Positions 44,351 to 56,899 of a stretch of 64,000 bases of DNA are shown piece after piece. The stretch covers positions 5,458,669 to 5,522,668 of the forward strand of contig LR746276.1 in NCBI GenBank assembly GCA_902729315.2. Reading direction: 5' to 3'. The notes under the pieces were generated by a model. It worked only from the letters and a program-made list of their open reading frames with translations. It did no database searches and was not told the DNA's origin. The stretch's first letter is position 1. Each line of letters begins with the position of its first letter. The translations under genes were made by a program, and so were the position numbers. The DNA is from Spirodela intermedia. Its lineage: Eukaryota > Streptophyta > Magnoliopsida > Alismatales > Araceae.

Positions 44351-45300
44351 ACCTCAAAATGGTGGAGCGACCACTGCAAAGATCAACTGTTGATAAGAAG
44401 TCGCCTGATGGCCCTGCAAAACTCCTAGAAGAACTAGAGAAATGAGAGATCAAGTTAGAAATCAGTGAAGAGTTTGTAGTGTAGATTGATCCCCAGACCA
44501 TTGAGACATGGAAGATATAGAAGCTTAGGGAATGGAATCAAACATCAGCATGTTCATGTCAAGAATGGTTGGAGACACATCGAATTTTCTTTTTGATGAG
44601 AGCCAATGGGGAGAGAGAGAGAGAGAGAGAGAGAATGATCATTCCTTGTGCAGTAAAATGACCAAAATCGAGCATGCTCTCTGCATGTTGGAGAAGAGAG
44701 AGAGAGGCACCCTAAAAAGCTAAAAGGTAAGCCAAGAGAGAAAAACGAGGAAGAATCCGAGCTGAAACCCATATATCTCCTTGCGATTCTACAAGTAGCA
44801 TCTCCTCCAAAACCTTGCTCGGTCCTCAGGACGACCCCTGAAGCCTTTCCATTGGAGGGGGCATTCTAGTGAGATCCTTACACCCTTCAGAAGGCCTGTC
44901 CTAAGGCAGGAAGGTAGAGCCCTCTGTCAATTTGGGGCAAATTGGTCAGTCGGAATGCTCTCTAAGCTGTGAGATTTCGTAGGAGGGGGGAAGGAAGCCA
45001 TGGTGAGAGTTCTGGAGGTCAATCCCCCCCCCCCCTCGAAGTGGTCATCAGATTCAGTGGGTTCCTCTATAAGCTTACCTTGAGTCCTTCTTATGTATGT
45101 TATCTCTATTAGATTTATTTTCTCTATTCATCTTCTTGTATTTGATTCAATTATGTCAATAAGGAATAAAGACTCTCCTTTTCTCTTGAATTTGTCGATT
45201 TTCGATATTTCTTCTATCTTGTTTCTTCAGAATTTCAAGCATTTTGCTTTGTAAAAGGGGAGGGGGTGGGGTCTCATCATATTCCCTCTCTTATTCTAGT
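44351..45300 (+). mobile_element. LTR-like segment downstream of the right repeat
   Basis: No gene. The stretch 45060-45235 looks like an LTR R-U5 region: CTATAAGC.., then many CT words, TTGTATTTGATTCAATTATG, an AATAAAG polyadenylation-like signal (about 45165) and a T/C-rich end. GA tracts lie at 44609-44633. There is no firm family assignment. Confidence 0.35.
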
Positions 45301-45317
45301 AGAAGAAACAAAGCACA

Positions 45318-45323
45318 TATGAG

Positions 45324-45405
<82 letters not shown>
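45318..45405. repeat. (GA)n microsatellite, about 80 bp
   Basis: Almost pure GA from 45327 to 45405. It is followed by a CT-rich block at 45499-45563 near the TOP6B 3' end, so the two arms could pair. Confidence 0.95.
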
Positions 45406-45406
<1 letters not shown>

Positions 45407-45497
45407 AGCAGCGCAACGAAGACTTAATACTACTGAGAAAAAACTGTATTTTTTATGATAAAAACAGGGTTCTTAATTAAAAAATAAAATAAAATAA

Positions 45498-45529
<32 letters not shown>

Positions 45530-45744
45530 CCTCTCTCCCTCCCTCTCTCCCTCCCTCTCTCTCGCTCCATGCATGCATGCATACGTGGGTACAAGAGTTA
45601 ATGCCGGTGGCCGGGGCCAATAAAAGGAGCCGGTAAAGGAGGAACATATCTGAGCTTGCCATTATTTGAAGACAGTTTATAGAAAAAAAATGAAAGAATT
45701 TACATGGAGAATAAATACCCATCTCTCCGGTGATGGATGGGCTC

Positions 45745-46005
45745 TCATTGGATGAGCCTGAAGGCAAAAACAGGCCCGTGGAGGAGGATGGAGGAGCTCC
45801 GGGCTCCTTCGAGGGCACTGATGTAGATGGGCTCTCGAGGCTCCTCTCGAACTCCTCTCTGAGTAGCATATTCCAGTGCCATCTCATAATCAACCTGCAA
45901 CGGACACAGATACCGCGGAACTCAGCTCAAGCTACTCCATGGTGTGTAGGTAATCCACCACGGAGTACCTACACACCATGACTACAAATTAGAAAGGGGG
46001 GGGGG

Positions 46006-46050
<45 letters not shown>

Positions 46051-49000
46051 TACCTGCTCGACGTGTTGAGTGAGCTTCTCCCTGAAGGTGGCCTCCGTGA
46101 TATCCCGACTGATTACTTTCCTTATGAGTTCATCATCCTCGAGGCGTTGCCTCTTCCCCGGTTTCAGCTCGCGGAGGACCTCAACTAAGGCCCTTGACGC
46201 ATCAGGAACATACCTGCAGACCAACAACAACCTCTCCATTCAGTAGAGGTGGGATTCGCCACACTCTTTCCTAAAAAGGGCTGCACAAAGTCAACATGAA
46301 GAACATCTATCCATCCTAATTATGGGAAAACGGCTACAGAGAAGTCCAAGACTTTGCATGGTTTACCTGGTCAGGTTCCTTTTCCTCTCTTGGCGTTCAC
46401 GAGCCTCAAGTTTCTTCACTATCTTTGACTTCAGCTGAAGACAACACTGTTTAATAGCAGACTGCATACCGATTTTATTTTTATTTCCCAAAAAAGAAGC
46501 AAAAGTCAACCATGATGTTATACAGCTTGTGAGCAGCAAAGGAGACAGATAGACGGCTGTATGGCAACCTTTACAACAGACGATATCTCACTGATGTCAT
46601 CCCCAATGTATTCCTTTCCTGTACCCTTGAAAGGTATCTTTGTGCTCACAATACTCACAAAAACCCCGATTTTGTCTTGCATCTGATTAATCTTGTAGCT
46701 ACTCCAACTGAAAATGCAAAAGTCGAGAAGAGGAGAAAAAAAAAAAGAAGAGAAAATTTCGGGCTAAGAACATGGTAGATTAGTAGTGAGAAGACAGTTT
46801 TCGATGAGAGAATGAGCTAACTTGATCCTCTTTAGAGCAGTCCTTGTGACAACATCGGCGCCCTGCTCAAACAGAAGTGGTATACGGTTTGCAAAGCGGA
46901 AGATATTCAGACCCTGGAGAAATAAAAAAAATTAATAAAAAAACTTTATCTTGGATAGACAATATTATCCAGTAATAATGACTATAAACATGTGATACTA
47001 ACTTGCTTGACATCTTTTCCACCCAGGCTAATCCCCGCTTCCACAATGAATGGATGACCTTCAAAAACCTGCGGGCTATGGCCAAGAACAATGCAAACAT
47101 TCAACACACGTCAGGTTCTTTAAGTGGCGATCTGATGCATCTGACTCAATAATTTTTTTGTTCTTTCGATTTGGTTTGCAGATGGAAAGAACAAAAAATG
47201 GTATCTTGCAAATGAAAAGTCCGGGTTACTAGAAAGGGGAAGGGTAATGGAAGTAGATGCCAACCTGCTTGCGTAAGTGGCAACCATGTCTGGATGCAGC
47301 TCTTTTATGATTCCTAGGCGAAGATTGTACTCCCCAGCAGGGCTAAGACACTATGAGTGACGTAATGGAAAGATGGAAGGATAATATGTTATTTGATGGG
47401 AAGAAGGTGAATCCTATAATTAGGATATTCGATAATGGGAAGAGATGAAGGGATGCTTAAAACAAAGATAATAACTGACATCACCACTAGGATCATCGAA
47501 CTTTGCTTGACGAAACAATTGATGAATGCGAACGATTTGCTGGGAGGTGAGACCTTTAACAGGCATCTTAGCACTAAAATCTGGACCCATTTCTCCTGCA
47601 GAGCAAAGGGAATATTGTTGAAATTAATATAATGAACTAATCTAACAGCAAAAGAAATTTTCGTCATGTAAATCTTAGGAAATTCCTATCTTTCTGAGAT
47701 CATGCGTACAATTTAAGTATTTTGTGACACCAAGATCAAGGTGAATACTAGGTGCAATACTCAACAGAAACATGCAAATGGGTCTTCCAATCAAACAGTC
47801 AAAAATATGACCACTGACTTCATTATGTATAACTGAGTAATGCAATTGAGATCCACTCATCAGCGACATTGACTTATATAACACAGTTGAAAAACTGCCT
47901 CACAGTCGACCTTGATGGCGCCAAAATCTGACAAAGAAGGAGAATAACTAGAACTCTTTCTTTTTGGGATGGATGCGGAAATTATTTTCGGTAGGAAAAG
48001 AATCAAGCTAGGAAAATTATAAGAAATCTATGGACAAGAATGTCAGCAATGGTAAAGATGAAAATGAAAAAGGATAAACTTAAAACTAATGGACCGAGTT
48101 ACCAATTAATCTCTCAGCATGGGTCTTTCCAATATTTACGAATTCGTGCTGAAGAAACTGCAGAAGGTTCTGCTTTGAAGACTCTTCAACAAGGTGCTTA
48201 ATAAGCAGTATATCAACAGCAGAAGGATGATGCTTTGTTTCAGCTGGAACTGGAGGCATCACATCTGTTCTACGTGCAAATCGTACTGTGATATTTTTCC
48301 TGTAAAAAAGAAGAATATGGAAAAATGATTATGGATACAATTATACGACATAGAATGAGACACAAAAATCAGACCTTACTCTTGCACTTCAGAGACGAAT
48401 CTAAAAATGAACTGAGAATAGGGCGTAATTACAGCCAGCTGGCGCATGTAATGAAAAATCTTTGACTGCATATGTTAAAAAAAAAAAGGTCTCAGTCGGC
48501 AACGTATTGGAGACCTGTGTGTGGATAATGTACACAGCACATGATCGAAAATATTGTATGGACTCTCTGACAATGGAAACCGTCAACTGCCACTCACACG
48601 ATATGTTGTCCAGTTCCCTTCGATAATAACTTGAATTTCTGCTCCATGCCATTGATCCTTGTTTTCCCGCTTCTCATGCTTATGAATATGAGGAATATTC
48701 CTGAGAAACATTTAGATATACTTAGCGGGTGATTAGAAGTAGAGTAGACAGGTTGAACAACCTTTTTAAGGATGGTGTCCACCCCTCAGATAAGTTAAAT
48801 GCAAATCACGGTCACCCATGCATGTCATCCACATACCGGTGAATATCAATGTCAAGTCTGCAGAACGAAACATAACTTTGACCTCTCAGTGAGGATGAAA
48901 TCTCTATAGGAAGACCCGTACTCATCTTAGACCAGATCAACGCCTGCATTAGACTGCAAGAATCAGGCCAGTATATCCCAGCAAGAGGAGCAGAAAATTT

Positions 49001-51042
49001 CAAGAGCACGAGATCAACAAAACACTAATGAAACTTTCAGGTAAATAAGATGAGCTGTAAGATGGTCAGGATGAATAAAGAAACAAAGTTCAATGCACAT
49101 TTTTTTAGATATAAATTACCATTCCATTATGGACTACATAAAGCCCAAAGTCACCATTGCTTGAGACAATTTGCAGATACTTTTGGTCTTCATAAAAAAT
49201 AACGCAACAAAGGCACATATGATTTATTTTTTTCCAGTAAAGAAAGAAAAATCAAACCAAGAAAGAGACAATTACTCAAACCAGTGTCCCTGAAAGTTTT
49301 TCTGTACTAAAATTATCATTAAGACATTGGTATCTAACTAAATTCAAGGACATAGGAGACTTATGTGCCACTCACCATTTTTGCACCTAATCCAAATTTT
49401 CCACGAGTTTGCTTCAAGCCATATTTTGTCCCAGAAAGAACTGCAAATATTTTTACACAACCATATTACAACAAGGGAAAATCGTCAAATTTAATTCACA
49501 GCTTTGTGGCAACACAGCAAAAATATGCATCGTGCCAAAGTCTTAGGCATCCCATCTAATCCTGCAGGGCAAGGGAAATATATTATTAGATGGCAACAAC
49601 AATGAATTGGTCATATGGATTCACACCTACTCCAAACATATTTGGGATGTCATCATGAGCCATTCCTCTGCCATTATCCTAAAACGAAGCAGTCGAGAAT
49701 TCGAATCACAACACAATCCATGATACATTATTAAAAACTAAAATGAATGAAAATCATCCAATGCATGACGCTCATCATCCTAAAACCCTTTCCCATAATA
49801 TGAACATAAATTATGGACCTGAACTAGATCCAAATAAACTTGGCCAGTATAATTGTCAATCTGGCATATCATATGCAAGCATAAAGCACAACATTCCATT
49901 CATAACTTCTAAGAACAATGCGATAAGTCCATGAGACTAGGAAATACCTCACAATGAAGGACGACAACCCATTAATGAGCTTTTCAATGATTTGAAGGCA
50001 TGGAAAACAATCATTGGATAAACGAAATCTTCCCACATTCTACTTCCACATCACAACACAAAATCATTTATCACAGAGGAATCAAACCTTGCAGACAACC
50101 CTGTAGAATGAGGCATCCCCTCGGCCTTTTGGTCCTCTTCCATGAAGGTTATCTTTCATCTTTTTCACAAGTAAAGGCTTCTTCGCTTCAATTTCGAGAG
50201 CACGAGCTTCTTTGGCAAGGCGTTTCTTAGGATAATTGACAACAAGAAGATATCAGTATTCTATGCTCATGGTTTTATGGCTGGAAAGTAGAAGTAACTT
50301 CAGTCTAACACAGAGTATTCGAATATTGAGAACATTTTTCAAAAAAAACTACCTCACGAGCCTTGGCAGACTCAAAATCATCATAGAGCTCTTCATCAAC
50401 ACGCTCCCGGTCCACAAGACCAATCATTGAATTGTACCTACTCTTACTTATCTCTTCTCTGTTAAAAGAATGATGCACGTTGAATACTAATCAAATACAT
50501 AAATAGATAGCTCAACAGGAGACAAAGGTGATCCTCCAGCACATGTTTATGACGGTTACACAATTTGTGTGCCTCTTCAAGAGATATTCATTAGACAGGG
50601 CATGATGGGAGCTCAATCGCTTACATTGTTATCTCTATATCCGGAAGCACAGATATGGATTCAGCTGAATCAAGAGCATTCTCCACGAGCTCTCGCATGG
50701 TTGTGTAGAGAGACTTTCCTGGCTGGAATGTGCCAGAAAAAGAGTTATTTACATCAAAGACGCCTCTAAATTCACATGACTCGTAAAAAAAAAGAGTACA
50801 ATTTGATTCTCAGCATAAGCCAACTAAGTAGGACATTGGAGCCAGTGAAAATGCTTACATTGTCGAATCCAGCTATGTTCTTGTTCTCTGCGAAGAACTC
50901 AGCCGGAGACTCTGAAACATTTGTGGTGAGAGCACACAATTATCGACTCCTACCACTTTATCATCCATCATTTGCAAACGTCTCAAAAAGGAGCTCACAC
51001 ATGCACGCACAACGAGATTCAGCGTGAGCGGGAGAGCGGGAG

Positions 51043-51114
<72 letters not shown>

Positions 51115-51219
51115 ACTCTGCTTTAAGACACTCCCCTTTCCCTTCTTGGCGGACTTGACATTGGATTTCTTGCGTTTGTTCCGCTCGATCGGGCTGTTTC
51201 CGCTGCCTTCGGAGTCCAT
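45745..51219 (-). CDS. TOP6B: DNA topoisomerase VI subunit B, complete, 19 exons
   Basis: ATPase subunit of plant topoisomerase VI (RHL3/HYP6/BIN3), needed for endoreduplication and cell expansion. Exons: 51219-51117, 50911-50859, 50722-50625, 50458-50353, 50225-50088, 49678-49627, 49440-49376, 48943-48837, 48700-48598, 48465-48380, 48299-48103, 47595-47480, 47350-47265, 47075-47003, 46913-46822, 46707-46569, 46461-46367, 46213-46054 and 45894-45745. All are GT-AG with phases continuous. The product is 672 aa, the family length. GHKL ATPase motifs: N box RELVENALDSAE, G1 DNGRGMAHDDIPNM, G2 GKFGLGAKMALIWSK. A transducer domain follows. The N-terminus is basic (RNKRKKSNVKSAKKGKG). One junction gives MFGVVLSGTKYG where I recall Arg in MFGRVLSG. 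Introns 1 and 18 have sense-strand CT arrays directly after the donor. Confidence 0.96.
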
Positions 51220-52311
51220 AAACTTCGCGCGACGGCACAGCCGGCTGGAGAGCGACAAAAAGTAGCCGATCGATCTAAGCAGGAAACTCGACGACGACCG
51301 CGGGCAGCCTCGCACCTCCAACCTCAGTCTCCTCCGTTCTTCCGGAGCTCCGTAGGGTTCTTTCTGGTTCTTCCGGCGGTCACCTGGTGGAGGGAAGCAT
51401 TTTTGGCTCCAGATGGCAAAAGGCCGGGCCGGAGAAATAACGGGCTTCAAATAATTGGGCCCAGGCCCGATCAGCCAAGTTAGAAAAAAGAAAAAATGTA
51501 TACGTGAGTGGCGATGCTGACGTGTGAAGCATTCGATTCTGGGCCCCGCCCCTTCATTTTTGGGCCCCAAAAATAAGTTGTGCCGAGCGGAGCCCGACCA
51601 CGTCCCTACGCTAAATTCTCTCTCAGCTAGGTGGGACCCTCGCGCAGGCAGGCCGGGCTCGAGTCTCCCGGGCTCGTCGACAGCCCTTGCTGAGTTCAGG
51701 AATAAGTTGACTGGGCCTGTTGCGCTCTTCCTCTAACCCGACCCGTCCGATGGCAAGAGAGGCATCGGACGTGTTAAACACTTTGGAGTCCGAAAAATAA
51801 AATTGGCCGAGCCTGGCCCGACCGAGTCTGTCTCTCAGGTGGTGGGGCCCACTCTAGGGATCGGGCCCAGCTCGAGTCTTGCGGGCCTCGCATTAATACG
51901 GCCCGGGCCCAATCAGCCAAGTGAAATAAAACCATGGACAAGTGAGCACCGACGTGTGAAAGACTCCGTTTTGAGGCCCGAAAATGAAAATGGGCTGAGC
52001 CCGGTCCGGCAACGTCCCAACGCTAGATTCTCTCTCAAATATGCACAGGTGGGGCCCACGAAGGGGCATGACCGCGCTCGAGTTTAACGGGTCCGTGGAC
52101 AGCCCTCGCAGAGTTAAGTGGGCCGGGCCTATTGAGCCCATCCTCTGGCCCCGCCTGCCCGATAGCAACAGAGGCATGGAGAACCATCTGTTATAGGAGC
52201 AGTAGAAAGAAGTCAACTCTCTCTCTCTATCTCTCTCTCTCGATGGGGAGTAGAAACAGAGGAAAGGGGAAGACGGATATGAGGGAAGATCTGCAAGGGG
52301 GGGGGATCACA
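51220..52311 (-). repeat. TOP6B upstream region with a diverged tandem duplication
   Basis: Two long copies (about 51445-51780 and 51895-52185) and a partial copy between them (51785-51895) share these blocks in order: GGGCCC..GATCAGCCAAGT, GACGTGTGAA, AAAAT..GGCCGAGC, CTA..TTCTCTCTCA, GGTGGG.CC, GCTCGAGT, GACAGCCCT, AG.GGGCCGGGCCT and GATAGCAA.AGAGGCAT. The segment is full of GGGCCC/TGGGCC words and is the presumed TOP6B promoter. It also borders the Clot gene stop codon directly. Confidence 0.75.
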
Positions 52312-53231
52312 TCACTCGAGGAGGGCGTCGATCTTCCTTGGGACGTGGGCTTCGTAGTCCTCGAGGCGGCCGGCGATGGCGTCGCCGTCCCAGCGGATGA
52401 GCGTAGGGACGCCCCTGATCTTCAGCAGGGGGTCAACCCGCCACGGGTGAACGGGGCTCCTCCACGTCGGCCGGTCTCCGACGAAGGCTCTCAGGACGGC
52501 CACCTCGTCGGCCGAAGCCGCTAGCTTCTGGTATATCACCGGCTCCGCCACATTACAATCTATCATCAAATAAGAGGAAGAGGAAGAAGGGGTAGCTCGT
52601 CATCATCTTCATTTCGGGGAAAAGAAGAGGAACTGCGTTCAAATTACGAAGAAAACTAATTTATAGTTTTTTCTGGATCCACCGGATTTTTGACTGATGG
52701 GGCCGAAGAGGGATGATCTGTGCTCTGATTAGGAAGAATTTTATCAACACTGTAGGGAAAAGATAATCTGATAGTTTACTACTCTTCTTCTTCTTCTTCT
52801 TTTTCATGGATAGACGGAATCTTAGACTGACGGGGCCGAAGAGGATGATCTGCGGCCAAATTACGAAGAAACTTTATCGGCACTACCTGCAGGGAAATTA
52901 TAATTCAATGGTTTCCTCTTTTTCCGGAGGACTGAGGGATCTATGGATCTATCTACCGGTTAATAACCGACAAATCATCCTAGATCCCTCACCCCTCGGA
53001 TCAACAAAATAGGGTAACGAGAGTCCCCGCCAACGCTTCGAACCACCACCCAAATTCAAGTCTACGACGATAACAGAGGCGGGAGGACGTACCAGGGCAC
53101 CAACTCAGCGAGGAGATCGGATCCTTGTCCGCCAGGAAGAGGAGGAACTTCTTCCGTGGGCTGTCTGCTTTGAATTTCTGGAACACCGCCGCGAAATCCA
53201 CGACGGAAGCGTCGACCATCGTGAGAGGCAT
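52312..53231 (-). CDS. Clot-type thioredoxin-like protein (TXNDC17 family), 2 exons
   Basis: Small cytosolic thioredoxin-fold protein of the Clot/TRP14 group. Members have a WCxDC active site and are oxidoreductases. Exon 1 is 53231-53093, exon 2 is 52559-52312, giving 128 aa (close to the family length). Exon 1 gives MVDASVVDFAAVFQKF.., then LLFLADKDPISSLSWCP. The split codon restores WCPDC, followed by NVAEPVIYQKLAAS, VGDRPTWRSPVHPWRVD and GVPTLIRWDGDA. Met1 (53231) and Met5 (53219) are both possible starts. The gene lies in tandem with TOP6B and the mTERF gene, with no sign of functional coupling. Confidence 0.93.
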
Positions 53232-54870
53232 CGTTTCCTTCTTGCTCCTCCTGCCCTCTCTCCCTCCTCCCCTCTATATAGGAGAGGGGGGCTCAGAGTT
53301 GGCACACCGCCGGTTAGCATAACCGTCTCAGAAGGTTCTCACGGCATAAGAGAAAGTTTTCGTTGGTCTTACCTGCTTTTCCCCCTCTCCTATTTTTCAA
53401 AAAAATCCGATTATTGGGGCCGGGGGCATTTTTTCAAATTATTATTAATATTATTTAAAACTAAATAAGAAAACTGTATTCTATATAGAAATCCAGATAA
53501 TCGTAATATCTTACATTCGCACTCAGAAAAAAAAATCAAAAACCCCGGTAATCTACTAAAGTTTCCGAAGAACATTTCTGTGAATCTAGGGAAAGCATGG
53601 GTTCATCACGGTAGCCGTTGACCTCCTCCCTTTTGAAGAAGTAAGAGGAAATTCTGCAGAAAAGGAAGGCACATCAATGCCACCTTTGCCTGCCCGGAAG
53701 ATCTCAGAAGAGAACATCAGTGGGAAAGAAAGATGATTTTTTTGTCCAATGCAATGCCGAAAATATCTTTTTCAAAAAAATAGTTGACTTTTGGGAGCGA
53801 CCCAAATCATCTGTTTGACTGATTTTAGTCACCAACACCTTGGATTTCCTTTCCACAGCAGAAATGACATAAAGTCAAACCAAAACCAAGTATTTAGTTG
53901 CTGTCAGTTTCTCACATATTAATCATTAAGCAATAGTATTAAATAATTATGACACGATACAAATTAAATGTAGCAGTGACTGTGTTATATAAATATTTAC
54001 GCAGAATATATAAGAAGGGTCCACGCAATCAGGTGCTGTTTTACAAGAGTCAACGGTAGGCTGCAAGCCATTATGGATAGAAAACCCTCATCTCAGGTCA
54101 ACACCCTCCCCAGTCAGATCCTGCCATTGAGCTTTCACAATGAATGTATAATTCTAGGGAGAATGGGGGGGGAGGGGGTGTGAGCGTGACCCATCTGCTT
54201 TTTTTAATTTTTTAATTTTTTTTTCCCCAGAAATGATCCTCAGAATAGAGCCAAGAAATAGAAATAGCTTTCTCCGAAGCATGAGGAGATAGCTTCAATG
54301 TCGTTCTTGGTAATGCCTTTTCTTGTCATTTCTCTCCACCGTCTTCTCCAAAAAGCAATATTTTTCCAGCTCGTGATTCTGCAGAACAATGCATTGTGGA
54401 ACATTAGATTAATCAAAACCAGGTTTACTTAGCCTGATAATTACTTAATCAAGCAAAACTGGCATTAAATCACCTGAACAAGACAAGATTCTTCAAGACA
54501 TTGTTGCAAGAATTTGCCGATTTTCTCATGCCATCATTCATGGAAATTAATAAAAAAAATGCTTTTTCATCAGTAGGATGTAATTAGCACAATCTCTGTG
54601 CAGGGGAGACGACCTAATTCATTCAAGGATCCAGTGAGATTGATTTAGATAGGAAAGAAAGCTGAGTCAAGTCACCTCCAGGACTATGTTTCATATCATC
54701 ATGCTTCATGGGTTTTACAAAAACATGATATGGCTCTTAGCTGAGATACATCACGTAGAACACAAAACATGTAAGACAGAAAACACCCTTGAAAGTAAAG
54801 GTGACTGCCGATTAGAGCACTGAAAAGGGTGGCAGGTAGACTGTGGAGCCTGTGAATGACTGACTACTTG
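53232..54870. other. Intergenic DNA between Clot and mTERF genes
   Basis: No gene is seen. It holds the Clot promoter (CT-rich and GGCC words near 53250-53420), AT-rich middle sequence, and the 3' flank of the mTERF gene. Poly-T at 54199-54222 is unremarkable. Confidence 0.4.
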
Positions 54871-56712
54871 TCAGCAATGATCTACAGTTCTTTTGAACTT
54901 CTCCCAAACCTTTGGGCCCTCCGAGTGTCGCTCCACAAACCGCTTCAGAAAGACCTTCTCTGCTGTGGCAAGAATGGTACTCGGTGCCATATTGGGCTTT
55001 ACCTTCCCTTCCTTCTTGAGCCAATCATACATGAGGAACCGGGCTTTGACCCTCTCAAGAGTGAAAGACATAAAGGAGGGGAAGGTCACCAGGGAGTCCA
55101 ATGGATAACCTAACCCATTAACAAGGAAATCCATTTTCATCTCAAGAACATCTTTTGATTGATTCAGGATGTGTGGTGCCAATTTTATCATCTTTGATAC
55201 GTCTTTTGGATCCAGCCCAGCGTCCACAAAGCAATTATATCTCTCTTGAAGCTCGTCTCCTTTGCCACGAAACTTAGAGAGCGCCCTCTTCATTTCTTTT
55301 GAGTTCTCGGAAAAGCCTAAACCCAATAGAAATTTTTCCTTCTGCTCAAGCGAGATATGATCTTGTTTGCAGTTCGGTAACCGATCTATCTTCATTCCGA
55401 AGACCCAGTTCTTGAATTGATGGGGATCTTGTTTTATGATTCTGCACAATCGTTTGTGCCCAACGCTCAGGGAAGTGAGAACACTGCATGGAGTCTTGAG
55501 ATAACATGAGCCGAGGATCTGTGGATGGGAACGAACCACTTCTTTAATGTCTTCTGGCTCCATTCCAATCGTGGTCAGAAACAGCAGACTGAATCTCAAG
55601 TTATTCACAAAGCTCTCAAGCTGAATGGAAGGGAAGTGCAGGAACAGACCAGAGAGCTCATCCTTTGTGCTGCCCATTTTCGCCAGGAGCCCAACCACTG
55701 AAAAGACCATCTTGCCTGAATTATCAAGTAGAAAGCCTGGATTTCTTCTGACCAGTGCCCCAACTTCCCTCCTACTGAACCCTAATTGCCTGAAGAACTG
55801 CAGCAGCATGATCATCCTGCCCCAGAGATAGGAATTTTCTTCGGAGAGATTCCTGCCAATCCATTCACGATCGACGCCCATGCTCTCCAGCTCCTCCAGC
55901 ACTCTGACAAAATCCCGGTCAACGTCGCCGATCAGAAGAGATGGAGCAGAAGAAATAATCTTGATGATGCTGGTTCTACTCAATCCTATTTCCTCATACG
56001 ACCGAAGTTTTGAGCTCAAGATCCCATCTTCGCTGAACAAGATTCCCATTGCTTCTTTGAATATCTTCCCGATCTTCGTACGCGGCACGCCGTAGTTAAC
56101 CAGAGTGTGGTAATTCTGAAGCAACACGCTATCATCAGAAAGGAACATTAGATCCCGCGGAAGATATTGGTTGAACTCAGAAGGCACCAAGCCCAAGCTC
56201 TCGAAAAACGGCTCAAACTCATTGATGGGGTGGAAGAGGAGGAACCGGGTGATCGAACGCCCAATATCCTGTCTATCCTTCACCTTCTTGAGAAGATTAC
56301 TGAGGAAAATCGGTGAGTTCATGCTTATGTACTCGGCATCTGTAAACTGGAAGCTTCTTGTGTAGTGAAGATAGTCCATCAGGGCGGCCTGTGCCTCTGT
56401 AATACCGTGAAACTCCTGGGTTTTCTCCGAAGAAAAACATCTGAATCCGCCACATTTGTTCCTAAACCCATCAAAATCTGGATCGTAGGCAGTTCTCGAG
56501 GGAGCAGAAGCAGGACATCTAAGGGAAAATCTAGGATCCCTCGGTCGGAATACCGAACGAGAGCACTCTTTCGCGTGCCCAAATGAATCCCCGCGACGAG
56601 GCGGAATCGTTGAAGTTCCCGAAGGAGAGGATCCGTAAGAGCAAGAGATTCTAGAAGAGCACAGGCGGAACCATCTGAGAAGAGCAGGCGAAGCTCTACG
56701 GAGCTCCCTCAT
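54871..56712 (-). CDS. mTERF family protein, organelle-targeted, intronless
   Basis: Single 613-aa frame starting MRELRRASPALLRWF and ending FKRTVDHC. Plant mTERF proteins are made of helical repeats that bind nucleic acid, and regulate transcription or RNA processing in chloroplasts and mitochondria. The first about 80 residues are Arg/Ser-rich and poor in acidic residues, fitting a transit peptide. Tandem mTERF repeats with the typical Pro and Leu pattern follow, for example SAPSLLIGD, LVRRNPGFLLDNSGK, LFLHFPSIQLES, VVRSHPQILGSCY, MIKLAPHILNQSK and LVTFPSFMSFTLERVKARF near the C-terminus. The target organelle and exact subgroup cannot be read from the sequence. The lack of introns agrees with many plant mTERF genes. 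Confidence 0.93.
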   Translation of the reverse strand: MRELRRASPALLRWFRLCSSRISCSYGSSPSGTSTIPPRRGDSFGHAKECSRSVFRPRDPRFSLRCPASAPSRTAYDPDFDGFRNKCGGFRCFSSEKTQEFHGITEAQAALMDYLHYTRSFQFTDAEYISMNSPIFLSNLLKKVKDRQDIGRSITRFLLFHPINEFEPFFESLGLVPSEFNQYLPRDLMFLSDDSVLLQNYHTLVNYGVPRTKIGKIFKEAMGILFSEDGILSSKLRSYEEIGLSRTSIIKIISSAPSLLIGDVDRDFVRVLEELESMGVDREWIGRNLSEENSYLWGRMIMLLQFFRQLGFSRREVGALVRRNPGFLLDNSGKMVFSVVGLLAKMGSTKDELSGLFLHFPSIQLESFVNNLRFSLLFLTTIGMEPEDIKEVVRSHPQILGSCYLKTPCSVLTSLSVGHKRLCRIIKQDPHQFKNWVFGMKIDRLPNCKQDHISLEQKEKFLLGLGFSENSKEMKRALSKFRGKGDELQERYNCFVDAGLDPKDVSKMIKLAPHILNQSKDVLEMKMDFLVNGLGYPLDSLVTFPSFMSFTLERVKARFLMYDWLKKEGKVKPNMAPSTILATAEKVFLKRFVERHSEGPKVWEKFKRTVDHC

Positions 56713-56894
56713 ACGGGGAGTTTAATCCAGCTTGCTCGTCTGCGGAAGCGGCTGAGAAGAGAATGGCTCACTGAAGGAGACGGAGACCGGCGAGGAGGCC
56801 TCAGCGGCTGAACACATCACCCGAAGCCCTTCAGCGCTCTTCTATACGCTTAACGCCCTCTTTCAGCAGGGAGACGAAGAAGACTTGGAGCTGC

Positions 56895-56899
<5 letters not shown>

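Noticed and set aside
44351-45240. Possible gene with plus-strand frames
   Set aside because: Frames are short and compositionally unlike the real exons; the 3' part looks like an LTR leader.
45244-45480. Frame encoding a long Arg-Glu repeat
   Set aside because: It is a translated GA microsatellite; the same artefact appears as Ser-Leu repeats at 51019-51570 and elsewhere.
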